Notes: a model not told the origin generated them from the letters alone. Numbered from the stretch's first letter, positions 47,711-60,500 are shown. The stretch is 64,000 nucleotides of DNA from Apiotrichum sp. Y4204 (GCA_025531455.1 JAMYHL010000054.1:1-64000), one strand, 5' to 3'. Program-made: numbers and translations.

Positions 47711-48752
47711 GCCTCAAGGCCTGCAGTTGCCTGCATCCTGGCGATCGCGCTTGCGCAACGCCGCGCGTGGCTGAGTTGGCCGAGTGTTGATGGGCGGCCT
47801 TGTCAGGTGTCGGATGCCCCCAATTGTCGATCATTAAAACTTTATACGGCCTCCTCGCGTCCTGCGGCTCACTGCAGCGTGCTGCACGCGGCTTCAAGGA
47901 CAGTTGAGACTCCAAAAAATGTCTCACGACAACTGGTTATGACTGTTCGTGCACATGCACAGTATGCTGCATGTACAACGAAACAGCCTTGGCACGGAAT
48001 CTCCGGAACATCCTTACAGGTCACACGTCCGATCGCGGCGGCCGTCGCACCCGCACCGCGGTGGACGCAGCGTAGGCGACCTGCGCCTATAAAGTGGATC
48101 CGTGGCATAAGCTTAGGTTCCGAGGGTGGCGCCTGGAAACCGCGCCGAAAAGAACAATGCTGTTTCTCTAAAACAATCTGTTTTCAGGTCTTCATTGTGC
48201 GGGCAGTCGGGTGTGGGGAACCCCATTGTGCGGGACATGTGATACATAGATACCATGCTGGACACAGGATGACCAGGATGATCTTCGGAAGCAGGCTGGT
48301 GAGAGGTGCTGGCGCGGCGGAAAAACCCTGTATGGAAGCGAGGTTACGGCAATCCTCAGCGCCGTATTGTTCTTTGCTGCGTCTTCTGTTGTTCCGGTAG
48401 CAGCTTGTTCCCCACTGCCGTGATAATCAGGATCTTGACCATGCCCGAGCGCATCTTGGGGGAGCGGCTGACGTTTGTGCCCATCCCCGAATCCGTGATG
48501 GACCATCTCCGTGCACAAATAACGTTATTCCGAGCGGTTCCTACGTTCCGACGGTTTATCAGTCTGTTCCGGGCGAGGGTTTTGACCGGACGTAGAGTTT
48601 GCAACGAGAGTGTGGCTTGGGGCCTTGGAGAGCTTGGTGCCGTCGAGGCACGTTCGGCATACCCTCGGGGCCGACGATAAGACAAGTGACACCTGTACAT
48701 GTACATGGGATGGCGCACTCGATGCGCAAAGTCTCCGCATTAGAAGCAGATC

Positions 48753-48788
48753 CAGCTCGGAAACCAGCTTGGAAACGAGCTTGGAAAC
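48753..48788 (+). repeat. Three-copy 12-bp tandem repeat
   Basis: Units CAGCTCGGAAAC, CAGCTTGGAAAC and GAGCTTGGAAAC lie head to tail. Confidence 0.88.
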
Positions 48789-50101
48789 TCGATAGCGGGC
48801 AGCCTTGAAACACGTTTGCCCGCTCAACGGTCAACGCTCGACGCCCAACGGCAGCCTCCACGGCGCCCGGAACACAATGCATGAATGCTCTGCTCCCAGC
48901 TCTCAGTTCCAAGCACGGCGAAGCGACACACCCTCCCACTCGCCGAGCTGGGCGTGGAGCGGCAGGGCGGATGTAGAACGCGCCGTCCCTCTGCGCCACA
49001 GCTGCCACGACCCTTGCTGGAGATTGTGACACCGCCATCAGCACCACCCTCACCCTCACACCCTCACGAGCTGTACCTCAGACCCTGGCATATGCGGGCG
49101 CAGGCAACTGCCCCACAGGGTGGCATGTCTGTTTGATCAGAGGCTTGTGGTGCGTTCAATCGCCGACAGGATAGTTGTACCAGGATATTCACGTTCCAGG
49201 ACACACCCCCGTGTCGATCCGGATGGCCGGGTGGCTCGGTGGCCGTCGCCGTGAAGCCACCTGACTCGCTATCATCGCTGACTTGACTCGAGCTCGAGCC
49301 CACCCCATGACCTCCCAGCCGAGGCAGCTGGTCGTGGAATGCCCGAATGCATATCTCCACTGATTACGATCGCTGCCCACTGCGAGAGGAATACGAGGAT
49401 TATGTGGCGCCCGGCAGTGCCCGTCGCTGCTGTATCTGCCGCTCCTGTTGATGTTAACGCTAGAAGCCGCAAGTGATCGTCGGCTCCCCTTCTCGGCCTC
49501 TCGGGCCCTAACTCTGTGTCGCGATTGCAGCGAGGGTGCTCAGCTCCTAAGGTTATCTCCAATCCTCCTATTCTCCTACCATACGAGATGTACGAGAGCG
49601 AGTGATCAACTGATGCACGGGGGGCGTATGCAGCCTGTGTGATGACCCTGCAGCCCATGCGGGTCCGGGTTCTGCCACCTGCGACCCCGCCGCTGCCAGA
49701 TGGGGTTTCCAGAGGCTGACGTCAACAAGGTGGTGGTGGTGGCGGCCGTCGCTGATCTGCTGACGCCGCTTGCCCTTGCGAAGTCGGCGCCTCCAGGAAT
49801 GCACTACTCCGAATATTCCTTTTTTTCTTCTCGCCCATCCGGCACATATAGGTTCTGCAGCGTTCCACGCGCCGTCCAAAAAAGGTTCAGCGTCTGGCGG
49901 AAGATGCAGATCGTGGGCATGGAGCTTGGAGCGACAAGGTTACGGATAGTGCGGTAGGTTGCGGGTTGATTCGGCCATTCTCTTGCGGGTTCGGCTTCAT
50001 GGGCGCGGGCGAGGGCGAGGGAGTCGCGGGACAGCCGCTGGCAAAGGTCCCGCATGTTGCTTGTCGTCACCTGCCACCTGTCTCCTGTCACCTGCTGCAC
50101 T

Positions 50102-50566
50102 ATGCCCGTGTCCGACGTACCGGACGCCGCCGGAGGTGCGTTGCCCGTCCATGCGTCGGGGTTATGCTCTGTTTACGCATGCAGGTGTGCACCGGCCCTC
50201 GTCAACAAGGACGAGTTCCAGCCCAACGCAAAAGAAGACGGGGGTGCCGCCGCTGACATCATGGACGGGACGGGGAATGGCAGTGCGCTGTCCGACTCTG
50301 GTACTTTGAGCGTGAGTGAATACAAGGCACGCAGCCACACCGACTGCTTACAGCTAGTGCTTCCTTTGTGGATCCTTTGTGCGACGGGGATATACTTGTC
50401 CGTTGCGGGTTCTCACTGTAAAGGGTGTGGCTGGCCTCAGACATCAGGAATGAATCGATGCCAAGCCCCCAACCTGCACTACTACAGCTTAGCGGATCGT
50501 CCTTGCTATTCACGTACACCTGTGAGATGTGCACGTATGCCCAGGAGACCGCCACAATCACAATGA
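50102..50566 (+). other. Doubtful two-exon coding candidate
   Basis: An ATG at 50102 opens a 70-codon stretch (50102-50311) rich in Asp, Gly and Ala (NKDEFQPNAKEDGG, DGTGNGSALSDSGTLS). It ends at a GTGAGT donor. A 42-nt intron (50312-50353, CAG acceptor) leads in phase to a hydrophobic segment LVLPLWILCATGIYLSVAGS and then Cys-rich sequence to a stop at about 50566. No CTGAC/CTAAC branch site is visible, and the frame is open even without splicing. I do not recognise the product. It may be a small membrane protein, a decayed gene or chance. Confidence 0.18.
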
Positions 50567-51876
50567 AGAACATGGAACGCAGAGGGAAGAGGACAAAGGG
50601 CAGAGGACCGCAGAACTTTGGATCATTCGAAGCATTCGACGATCTTCAAACGGGGAGGCACGAGCCACGCCAGTGGCAAGTCGCAGGAGTGGCAGACGCC
50701 CAGACCGAGGAACCGGGAAGCCTGAGTTTGGAGCATACTGCACCTCCAACTCCCGTGTCTTGCCAGTGCTATCGTGTGTGACACATGACAAAAGGAACGT
50801 AGGATTGCAGATAGCAACGCGCTACGCGCCATGAATATTGCTATTGAGGTGGTGTCTTTGGTGACGTCGCCGCTGGCGCGCCTGGGCTTGATAATACCTC
50901 GCCATCTCATCTACCGTATCGCGAATATCCGCTCGGCAAGATGAGATCATGTGTTCCAGCGCCGTGCCAGGATAGCACCTAGCCGATGGGTTTCTGGCGA
51001 CGAAGACTCGGAGACAAGTCAGAAGATCAGAAAGGCCGGGGCCCGGCTTGTCTCAGGTCAACGACTGGACTCGAGGGGAAGCACAGATCCCAAAAAACTG
51101 GATGTCCGACGGTGGTTGTCACCTCTGCAGGGCTGCTTCCCGGGTGTGATTGCTGGAGTTGACACTGACCTCTGCGACGCGGCCGCACAGACGACGGCCA
51201 GAAATGAGGTCACTACTTTTGTTGTTGTGCGATAGTCGCTGGCTGCCTCACAATCAGGGCATGCATGCGCCACCCCAGACCGACAAGCAGCGAGGCTGTT
51301 GCGCTGCTTCTCCTCAACCTGCACATGCCGTGGCCGGACGTGTTGGCGACAGCTGCGCGTGCCGGGGGTGCCGATGTGCCTCTGCGTGCCTTGTACCATA
51401 AACTCTACAGCTCTTCTATCACTATGCATGGAATTCCGAACTGGTGATTGAGTTTTTTTTTTTTCCCAGGGTCATGGTTGGTCCTGTGTCCACCGGACCG
51501 TTATCCTATCTGCGCAACTGCGAGCAGTTGTCGGAGCGCCCGACGAGATCAGATGAGCATTAAACCAGATCCAGCCAGGCAGTCCGTCCTGGGTCACAGC
51601 AAACGTCAATACACCGTCGGCCGTCCTGGTATGAGGAGCCTTTGCTAGCCCTGTGGCTCAAGCCACCTGCGTCCCGCTAAGATCGTGGCGATGAAGTCGG
51701 GGGTACGGGTCTCTTCCCGTGATGGGTGGCGCTTTGGTGGTGCACGATGTTGTGTCAGGGTAGCTACCACTCACACTAGCTCTGGGCTGCCGTGCTGGAT
51801 ACTCTGGCCGCTGCGGGGGAACCGGGGACAGTCGCAGGGTTGGGCGTGCACGGGCTCTGCCTCCTCTACCCGTATC

Positions 51877-53226
51877 TCACTCAACACAATCCACATACAT
51901 ACATACATATCTTTTGTGGATGTGGACGGCTGAAGTAGAGGAGCAACTGCGGGGCCGGGCGAGGAGGATAGGGACCGGTGGAATCATGCCGCAGCGTTGC
52001 GGTTCGCTGCTTTTCCTTCCGGTGTTCTGCCCGCTTGAATAACTGTAAATGGGGTACTCCTTTGTCTGAGCTACGGTACGCTCCACGCTTGCGGTTACGC
52101 GCGATGCAGGCTGATGTACAGTCCTGTAGCTGCAGTCATGAACGCAACAGGCGATTAAGCTGGTATTCCATCCGGTTGTTCCGCACGCCACGCCGCCACT
52201 CGAATCATCGTTCTGGCCATGACCCGGCTGAGCGCCTTGGCTCCGGTGCCTGGTGCTTGATGCATTCAGAGCATTCAGCCTGCTCAACCTGCAGCCAGGC
52301 GCAGGCCCACTCTTCCTCAAGCCAGTCCAGCCCGTCGAGCCCCATTGCGGCATCCCATTACCAGCTGGCATTTCAAGACTGGGAGCATCCGTGCAGCAGT
52401 GGTCCGTGCCATCAATGGTGCACGCCCGCTGCGCCAGTGCCATCGGGTGCTGGTGCGGTGGTGCCCACGGCGCCACCGTTGTCAGTGCGCTCTCGGAGCA
52501 GGGAGATGGAGACTGGGATGGGATCCCCCGAGACCGGACGAAAGGCTTCCCATCGTGCATGTGGGGGGCCACTCTGAACGGGCCCACCTTTCGCTGCATA
52601 TCCGCCTCTCCTCTCGGTGGTGCAGCAACTAGTGGGCCATGGCTCATGGGCGAGACAGACGTGCCAGTCGGCGCTGATGACCGGCCCAGCAACACAGACC
52701 CCAAAAAGCGTAAACGGGCCAAACAAAAACTGCGGGTACGGGCACAAGTCGGGCAGGGCGGGCAATAGCCTCTGGCCCAGTGGCTCTCCTCTGGGGTACA
52801 GTACCTGCCCTCTGGGATCCCTCTGGCACGCGCCGCACGGGAGTACGCACACTCACTCACCGCAAGGATACCTGTTTTTTCTGACCTGCAGGGCTGGAGC
52901 GTGCAGGGAGAGGAGTGAAGGGTAGTAGGGCACGCAAGGATCCGGGCAGAATCTAAGGAGTTCTTTGAGAAAGCCCAAGACATTGTTGTATTTTTATTTT
53001 TGCTTCTTTTTCTTTTCCTTTTTTTCCTCTGCTCCCATGCCTTGTGCAAGCACGCATTCTGCATGAAAGCCCGATGGGACAATTTAACCTCAGCCCAGTT
53101 TGAGTCCAGGGCAAGGGTTTGACGAGTGGAATCGCCAGGTAGCTCATGTGCCTGGACAACCTTGTCTCTGGCTCTCTCCTCTGGATCCTCTTGTCTCGTA
53201 TCGCTCCTGTTCTTGATGAAAGCCAC
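51877..53226 (-). other. 449-codon ORF of unknown status in the gene-poor block
   Basis: An uninterrupted minus-strand frame from ATG (53226) to stop (51877). The predicted protein is rich in Ser, Pro, Arg and Cys with a basic cluster KKRKRKRSKNKN near residue 70, and I recognise no domain. Third-position G/C bias looks weak compared with the confirmed genes, and the opposite strand also has open frames of 171-199 codons. Those points argue against coding, while the length argues for it. It may be an orphan gene or a chance frame in locally stop-poor DNA. Confidence 0.18.
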
Positions 53227-53984
53227 CTTTCGGCGCCGCTCCCTTGAAGAAGAAATGACAACTACGCAGTAGACAGCAGTGATGACACTCCTTTCTCTGT
53301 CTCTCTCTTGGTGCTCGTGCGGCTGCGCGTTCTACAGGTTCCAGCTCTGACAGTCCTTCTCAGCTTCGACGCTTCAGCTGAAAACCGTCCTTGGTCATCG
53401 GCTGTCCATCGGCTGTGGATCTCACAGCCTCTCGTCCTCGTCCTCTTGTCACAGTGGACCCAGTGGACGACGAACTGGTCTAGATACATATAGTAGTAGT
53501 GCCATTCTGCTCACAACGATCTCACCCACCATCCCCGTACTCAATCCTACCAACCCATCTGGCTTTAGTCGGCACTCGGACATCGACAAGCCTCTGCCTG
53601 CTTCTGGATAGCGCGCCCCTCCCCTCCTCCCTCCTCCCTCCCAACCCCTCCTCATCTCATCACCAGCAACCGCCCTCTTCCCGCGTTCGGCCAAAGGCGT
53701 TCATCACTCGCATCTCATATCAGACCATCACTGTTTCCCATCATCACCAGACCACACACACACACCCACCCACCCACACACGTCAAGGCCAAGCCCGCGC
53801 TCAGCAACTCTCCATTACCCAGTACAAGCTCACGTCCTGGTGACGGCTTAATCTTAATAAACACCCAACCCAACGCTTGAGCAAACCAAACGTTGTTTCT
53901 TGTTCCCCTCTTTGAGATACATATTCAGTACCGTAGACCAAAACTTGTTCCCCAGTTTGAACTCCTTTCGGCACCACCATCACC

Positions 53985-55337
53985 ATGTCGCTGCGTTCTC
54001 ACGACCCCATCCACCCCGCCTCTCTCCTTCCGTTGTCGGCCCACGACCCGGCAGTCGTACACTCGTTGAAGAACAAGGTGCAGCCGGAATTCTTTGGTGA
54101 GTAGCCCCCCGCAGCCAACATTGCGCGAGTCTGTGTGTCGGTGACCGCCCATTTCGCACACTTGCTTCTGCGCACGGTTTTTGGTTAGAAGCTCCGAAGC
54201 TGACCCTTGTGCAGACTTTGTCGCCGACAGGTGTGAGGCTGTTATTCGCATTGAGGATGAGCTCCCAACACCACCCGACTCGCCCCGCTCGGGGAGGAGC
54301 ACAGGGTCACGGTGGTGGGAGGCGCCCATCCCCCAGAAGGGCGAGTATGATGAGCTCCCCTCGCTTCCCGACTTCATTCGGGGACTGGTTTCCAGTCCAA
54401 TGTCCAGATGCCTACTCTCTCCGTCGTTCTTGTCTACCTCGCCCGCCTGAAGGAGCGTCTCCCGCCAGTAGCCCACGGCATGAAGTGCACCCGCCACCGC
54501 GTGTTCCTCGCCGTCCTCATCTGTGCCGCAAAGTACCTGAACGACTCGTCGCCAAAGAACATGCACTGGCAGCGTTACGCCCGCTTCTTCTCCCTCGCAG
54601 AAGTCAACCTCATGGAGAAGCAGCTCTTGTACATCCTCGACTACGACCTCCGCGTCGAGGAGCCGGCACTGGCAATTCATCTTACCCCGTTCTGGTCGGC
54701 CCAGCGCAACCGCCTCGCCGCAGCACGCGCCGCCATGCCCTACTCTCCCGCCCTGGCCCCCATTTCCCCTCCCCCCACTCCTCCCACCAAGCCGACCACT
54801 GGCCGCCTTCCATCATCCTCTCGTCTCCCCATGCCCATGCCCCGCCGCTCATACTCCACCGACACCATTCGTCGCCCCGGACCTTCTGCCATCCCCGCTC
54901 CCGTCAAAGCTCTTCCCATTCCCCCCGTTTCCGACCGTTCTTCAGAAGATTATTTCAGCATCGAGCACCACACGCAGGTCATTCACGCACACAACCTTGC
55001 CGCCGGTATCCACGCTGCCCCTCCCGTTGCTCCTTCACCATTGCACTCCTTTTCCCGGCTTCATCTCGATGAGGCGACGCCCGGCCTCCTCCGCCGCGAC
55101 TCAGGTGCCTCGACTTGCTCATCATGCTCGTCGTGCTCTACCATTGAGAACGGCGGCTCACCAGAGATCTGGCGCGTCGACGAGATCACAGCGGCTCCTA
55201 CCGCTGCGGCCCACGCCCAGAAGCTCTACAATGAGGACCTCATGATGGCTTCCGGAACACCACCGCCCAACGCCTCGCCCGTCTGGAAGAAGCTTGGTCT
55301 CCGCCAAGCCCAGCTGGTTTCTGGACGGAGAGCATGA
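53985..55337 (+). CDS. PCL-type cyclin (Pho85/CDK5-class partner) with an apparent frameshift
   Basis: Cyclin of the Pcl/Pho80 family, which partners Pho85-type CDKs in cell-cycle, polarity or nutrient control. Exon 1 is 53985-54096 ([15 protein letters not shown]). A 118-nt intron leads to exon 2 at 54215. Exon 2 reads in phase through [13 protein letters not shown] and [14 protein letters not shown] up to about 54390. The cyclin box then continues in a different frame from about 54400 ([55 protein letters not shown]) to the stop at 55337. Both halves match the family and abut, so one base appears to be missing (or two extra) in 54388-54402. The only GT..AG in between would be an impossible 8-nt intron. 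The C-terminal half after the box is Ser/Pro-rich. The start context is CACCATGTC. If the shift is real, the gene is broken. Confidence 0.82.
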
Positions 55338-56065
55338 TGAGACAAAACACGACCAATATACACGAACACTTTTTCTTTTCTTCTCCTTCTACTTTTTGCT
55401 CCTCTATTGGGACCCGCACAACCACACACACGACACGAGTACAAGACACGAGCAGGCGACGAGAGTATGGACCGGACTCCCTACTAGTTATCCACGGACT
55501 GGCATCCACGGAACCCAGTCGGGCGCGCACCGCACACGGCAAAGCAACGAGGAGGCTTTCTTTTGGGATCACATGTTGTTGTAGACATGCATATAGACTT
55601 TCTTACTATCACGATATTCATGTACTGTGTAGCTACATGTTAAATGCTAGCTACGCTGCGTGCAGTATGTGACTACCCCTTCATTGCAGCTATCTTGCGA
55701 CGGTGCCGGCATGCACGGCATGGTGACGGCACGCAGAAAGATCGCAAGCAGGCATCGAAACACAAGCTGGGGGATGTCGGAGATGCCTCTGCAGTCCACA
55801 GGGACGATGTGGAGCTCCTGCCCTGTGACGACAGCAAACTAAGCTCACCCAACTGACACATTGTTCTCACTCTCATCTCGACGACTCGTCGCATCCACAT
55901 CCCCATCCACATTGCAACAAAGACTTGCTAGCACCCCATTTCCTACAAGATCACAAGCCTGCCAGCTTTTCGTTCCCGCAATCAGTGGTGTATACACGCT
56001 AGCAGCCATTTTCCGCGTTCCGCATCTCCCGTCAAGTGAACCCTACTTTGTATTCCCACCACAAA
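55338..56065. other. Cyclin 3' flank and candidate promoter of the small-protein gene
   Basis: About 730 bp without a supportable gene. The T/C-rich first 80 bp are probably cyclin 3' UTR. The last 200 bp before 56066 resemble a leader, with ACAAAATGAAC around the proposed start. Confidence 0.45.
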
Positions 56066-57532
56066 ATGAACAGGCAAGTCCCCAGAACCTCATCTCTGCC
56101 CGTCTCTGACCGTCCACAGGATTCCCGTCGTTCTGGTTCGTGCTCTGCAAGATGAGGGCGGCGGCGAGGATCTCCCGCCGATGTAACGCTCTACGCCATT
56201 AGCCATGTTGGTCCGTCTGAGTGATCGCTGACGCTGGCCGCCGCCTGTGAATAACCCCATCCCTGATCCATTCGTCCATCGTGTGATCGACACTCTTCCC
56301 GGGCATCCGGGCCCCGATCCTCGATCTCTCAAACGGCCACAACGTCTCTCTGATCGCGTGCGTCTTGGTTCGATGCCATCTTGCATCTTGGGTCGACGTC
56401 ATAATCCATTCCACCGTGCGTGGACGTCCCGCTCCCGCGACTCGGACGCCGGCGACGCTTACTTGTTCTTTTGCGCCCGGCGTGTCCGGGCGCGGTGTAC
56501 GGGCCCCCCACTTATCTGCCTCAAACACATACCATGCCGCACATGCCGCACCACGTCCACTTGGCCGCAACTGGGCTTGTGGACGCAGACTATCGATGAG
56601 CTCGAGTACGTTTCGCGCCGCTAGCCTCTGAATCTTGTTTTCATCCCCGTTTCGGCGATGTGGCGACCGCGTCCGAGGCTGACCATGCTCGGGCAGCTTC
56701 TAAGCTGTGCCTGCTCGCTGCTAGCTAGCATGCGGGCACGCATGACCGTGTGACGTCGGTCGCCGGTGTCTGCTGTAGCGTATTGTGCATACTGTGCCAT
56801 GTGCCAGCTGTGCCCCGTGCTGTGGCTGCCCCGGCATTCAAAGGAGGAAGGAGAAAAAGCAGCTTCCCGCTAACCTCTTCAGGTACCTCCTCGATCAACT
56901 TGTGAGTTACTTTTGCCACTTGTGCCCAGCCAGGCTGCCCAGACCTCGTGGCAGAGAAGAGTACGCCATCGGCATGCGGGTCATACATGAGCATACAAGC
57001 ACATGAACGGTGGCTGCGATCGTAGATTAGGTCGGAGGAATTGCTCAAGTCTACGCTATCGCGACGATCGAACCTGCGACTGTACTGTAGCAAGCAGTGG
57101 CGGCAATTTCCAGCCCTCAACAGGCTGTGCTGCATGCTGGACCACGCTTTGGCCGCGCTGGCTCCGATCGCAGCGGGTGGCCACGGAGTCTGTCGCTTGG
57201 CTGACTGATGCTTCTCACTCTCTGTGGACATCATGTGCCTCCTCGCTGCCTAGTGAGCCAGAAAGACTAGGCTACGCTTCTCAATCTCTCGGTGTCTGGT
57301 AATAGTGCGCGCCCAGGGCATTGTGACTAGCACCACTCTGCGACGACCCTGTGCGATTGTGACAATTCTGTGTGATTCGTAGCCGTCGCCTGCATCCACG
57401 TCGTAGCGGCAACGTAGCAGCAGCTGACCATGACTACAGCCGCCGCCGAGCAAGGACGAGGACGCACTGGTCACCAAGCTGCGCGACCGCCTGAAGGAGT
57501 CCCTGGTCGAGGTGCGCAAGGGTGCGGAGTGA
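56066..57532 (+). CDS. Candidate four-exon gene for a 60-residue protein
   Basis: Proposed exons: 56066-56073 (ATGAACAG), 56120-56182, 56883-56901 (19 nt) and 57440-57532. The first intron would be GC-AG type (AG|GCAAGT donor, CTGAC branch, CACAG acceptor). The micro-exon is flanked by CTAAC...TTCAG and GTGAGT. The last exon, PPPSKDEDALVTKLRDRLKE then SLVEVRKGAE, has the G/C-ending codons of real genes in this window. All four phases agree, giving MNRIPVVLVRALQDEGGGED, LPPM, YLLDQL and then the last exon. The long introns (700 and 538 bp) are unusual here and further exons could be hidden in them. I do not recognise the product. The C-terminal helix is highly charged and amphipathic. The last exon is the best-supported part. 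Confidence 0.35.
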
Positions 57533-60500
57533 GCCACAGGAGTCACGACTCAATGCATGTAGACGGCCGTTGGGTTGTGGGGGACTCGCCGGGGCGGAAC
57601 CCCCACATCCCCCCCCTTACGCTCCCTATCCTCTGTTAAGCATGTACACTGTCGCCTTGTGGCTGTCGCACTGTGATGCACCGCCGTTGTCGTAGCTGGT
57701 GCCGTAGCTGTGTCTGTGCCCCGTGTCCTCGGTGTGCGGAGTTCCCCGTCTTTCAAACAGCTAGCAAAACATGGTTCGTCATTAACCTTGCTGCCGTCAT
57801 CCCCTGTCGCTCACGAGCTCCTGACGCAGCGATCACCAGGCCACTCGACTGAGCAAGTCACTGAGCCAAACACGGGTGTGCCAAACCTTGTGTGCCAATA
57901 ATCTCAGGAGTGCCAGGAGTTCCAGGAATCGATTGACGATCATTGATCATCGGGGATCGGGGATCGAGCATTCTCCACCTCTTTGCAACCTTGAAAGCTT
58001 GAAACAAGCACCCCAGCAGCAAGGTTTGCGTCCACGGCTGGGTGGCGTCGGGCGGCGACAGGGGGCCGCAAACTGTATTCTCAACGACCGATCATTCGGG
58101 CCGTCTAGCGTGAACCTGAGCTGTGAATCCCCGCAACTGATACTGACTAGTGGGGGTTATTGGAGCCATTGGAGTGTCACATTGAGCTCTCGGGGAGTAG
58201 GATGGAATGAATGGCAGGCATTGGAACTGAAAGTGTATCAACTCGTCTGAATACTATGACAGTGAGGACGACTAGCACGTCTCATGTGCGTCCCGTCAGT
58301 TGCCCTGCAGCCCTACCCTACTCTTTGTAAACTCTATTCACGGACAAACATGGCCTGGTTCACTGACGGCAGCGTTACCGGTGCAGGACAAATTCTACGC
58401 TGGCTCAGAAAATACAGAATTGCTTGGTCGACATCAAATGAAAAACATAAAACGGTCACTTGTAGCAGACTACCGCTCCCGCTGATCAACATATGACTCA
58501 CTACTGGACGGAACACTGCCCATAAACTTCAATCTATGTGTCGGCCATGCGTCGGCTGCAGTGGACGCCGGTCACGCTTTCCTTTAGCGTCCACAGTATC
58601 GCGGTGTTAGTAGCGTCCAAGTCGTCTGGTGCGTTGAGAAGACGATCAGCTATTGCGCGCGGGACGACCAGCCCGGTCGCGGCCGAGCGTCGGCGATGGT
58701 CGATCTGCGGGGCCGCTGGCAGTCGTCACCGCCACGTAACCACAGGCATCGCCTTGCACTTGGTCGCTGCTCATTTCCCTCCCCGCCCAGCCATCCCTGC
58801 GCGAGCCTCTTCATGAATGCCGTTTGCGTGACAGCGTTACACCACTTAGCACATTAGCACATTCGCACTTTGAGTGCTGTTGCTCTGATTTCGGACGGCG
58901 CTAACTCCGATACTCTTTTTTCATGAGTGCGATCGGTGTGCCGACAACTTAGATTCCAGCGTACCACGCTATTACGGCATTTTGGGGGTGTTTGTCCTGG
59001 GGGTTTCCTGGGGATTATGGGGGTTACAAGCGTGACATTACAAGCAGGCATATAGAGTTCCGCACGCGGTGAAGGGCCATAATTAGTCTACGATTCTGAT
59101 TGTTACGGCCGTTGCACTTCGAGTTTCGTACAGTACGGCATCGCGATCGGAAGTGTACGGCACGCTCGTATTCGAATCTTCTGCAACCCATCTCCGAAGC
59201 ACGGTCAGCTGGCATCTGCGTGCGGCCAACTGCGGACCGCGGGCATCAGATGTACGGCAGATGAGTCATGTAGTACGTTCGGCCGAGAATTCGAATGTCC
59301 GAGGAGGTACGTACCCGACAGCTTCGATGTTCTTTTACGTCCACAGCACCCCGAGGGTGGCACTGCCACTGACCCATGTCCACCACCGCCTATCGCGATA
59401 TACTGATCCACTGAACTACTGATTCGCAGCTGATCTCAAGATCCCTCGGGACAGACTCCCGTCGCTGCCCACCAGCGGGGCCAGGCAGGTGTAGTTCAGT
59501 AATCCGCATCCCGCGCCCGAGCATATGGGTCGGGAGGGATCTACAATGGCCACGTTCACCAGTGGAGTAGTGTGTTCCAAGTATCCGAGTGTTCCATTCG
59601 ACGGCCATTTGGATATTGTTTGGAAGCCCGCATCCCCCACTATTAATCGAGCGGGAGTGTTTTGAAACGCGCTTGCACCGATCTCCGGGTGTTGAGTTTC
59701 AGTCATCCAGTATGGTTGATGGCATATGCCCGAGATGGGATTCGCGCAGTATTTGGGAAGACGGTGGCACGGGATACCCGTCGGGAGGCGATATCCACGA
59801 AGTTCCATGTGGTTCAGCATCCAGCAACAACGTCAGCAGGATTAGAAAGTACTGGGATGTGCTGCAGGTGCCACATTGGAAAGTGCCACCCCACATCTCA
59901 TTACTCAAGCCACGGAACTGAGACATGTATGATCCGCCACGGCTCCACCAGAGTCGAGACCGCCGCCACCACCCTGTGAGTGATCGCCATCGGTATGTGC
60001 GCTTCCGATCTCACGACCGGGAGATCGAAGGATGGCGAGATCGGGAAGATCGGTGGGCTGCACGCTGCAAGATGCGAGCTACAAGGGGTCGGGAGCCACT
60101 CGTCGATCCAGACTGCACACTCGTGTTCCCGAGGGACCACGCAACAATCGCACAGGTTCTCAAAAATGCGGCTCTACCCGAGTTCGCCACCCCACACATC
60201 CCGGGCACGCCCGCATGAGATAACAGCGGAGAACAACCCGCTTCCGAGAGATAACGACGCCGCGGGATATACCGTCTTGCTCTTCCCAGGTCTTTTCATT
60301 GTGTTCCCCCATTTCCTTGGGTCAGGTGGGGCGGGGACAACGTATCAAAAATCACAAAAAATGGCTGTCACGCGATACGTGATGCCTGAGATTCCAGACG
60401 CTGCACACTCTTCCCGCGGGGAGCCCGTGAATACGCTATCGTCGCGTGTGCAGTGCGCATCACGCCATCGCCTCAGGAAGGGCAGGAGGCCTAGGAGAGG

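Larger units (their letters stand above)
40391..53984. other. 13.6-kb gene-poor block
   Basis: No protein gene with recognisable domains was found. Open frames are short, their third codon positions look unbiased by eye, and no reverse transcriptase, integrase, transposase or helicase motif was seen. The block holds several short tandem repeats (41858, 42259, 47663, 48753), purine or pyrimidine tracts (40779-40818 and about 52990-53030), one long ORF of unknown status (51877-53226) and a doubtful two-exon candidate (50102-50566). By eye the GC content is lower than in the genic half. Confidence 0.55.

Noticed and set aside
47528..48400. 290-codon plus-strand ORF
   Set aside because: Its length is helped by the AGGCCARR array, which lacks stops in this frame; translation shows no domain and codons are unbiased.
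40391..53984. Dispersed 5S rRNA or further tRNA genes in the gene-poor block
   Set aside because: Scanned for B-box-like GGTTCRANNCC with partner stems and for 5S core motifs; none convincing.
54230..54397. Introns considered to explain the cyclin frame change
   Set aside because: Candidate donors in phase would delete the conserved FIRGLV segment or leave the wrong frame; the only fitting GT..AG is 8 nt, too short to splice.
59160..59190. Sequence resembling a tRNA B box (ATTCGAATCT)
   Set aside because: No pairing acceptor stem, D-arm or A box at the right distance.
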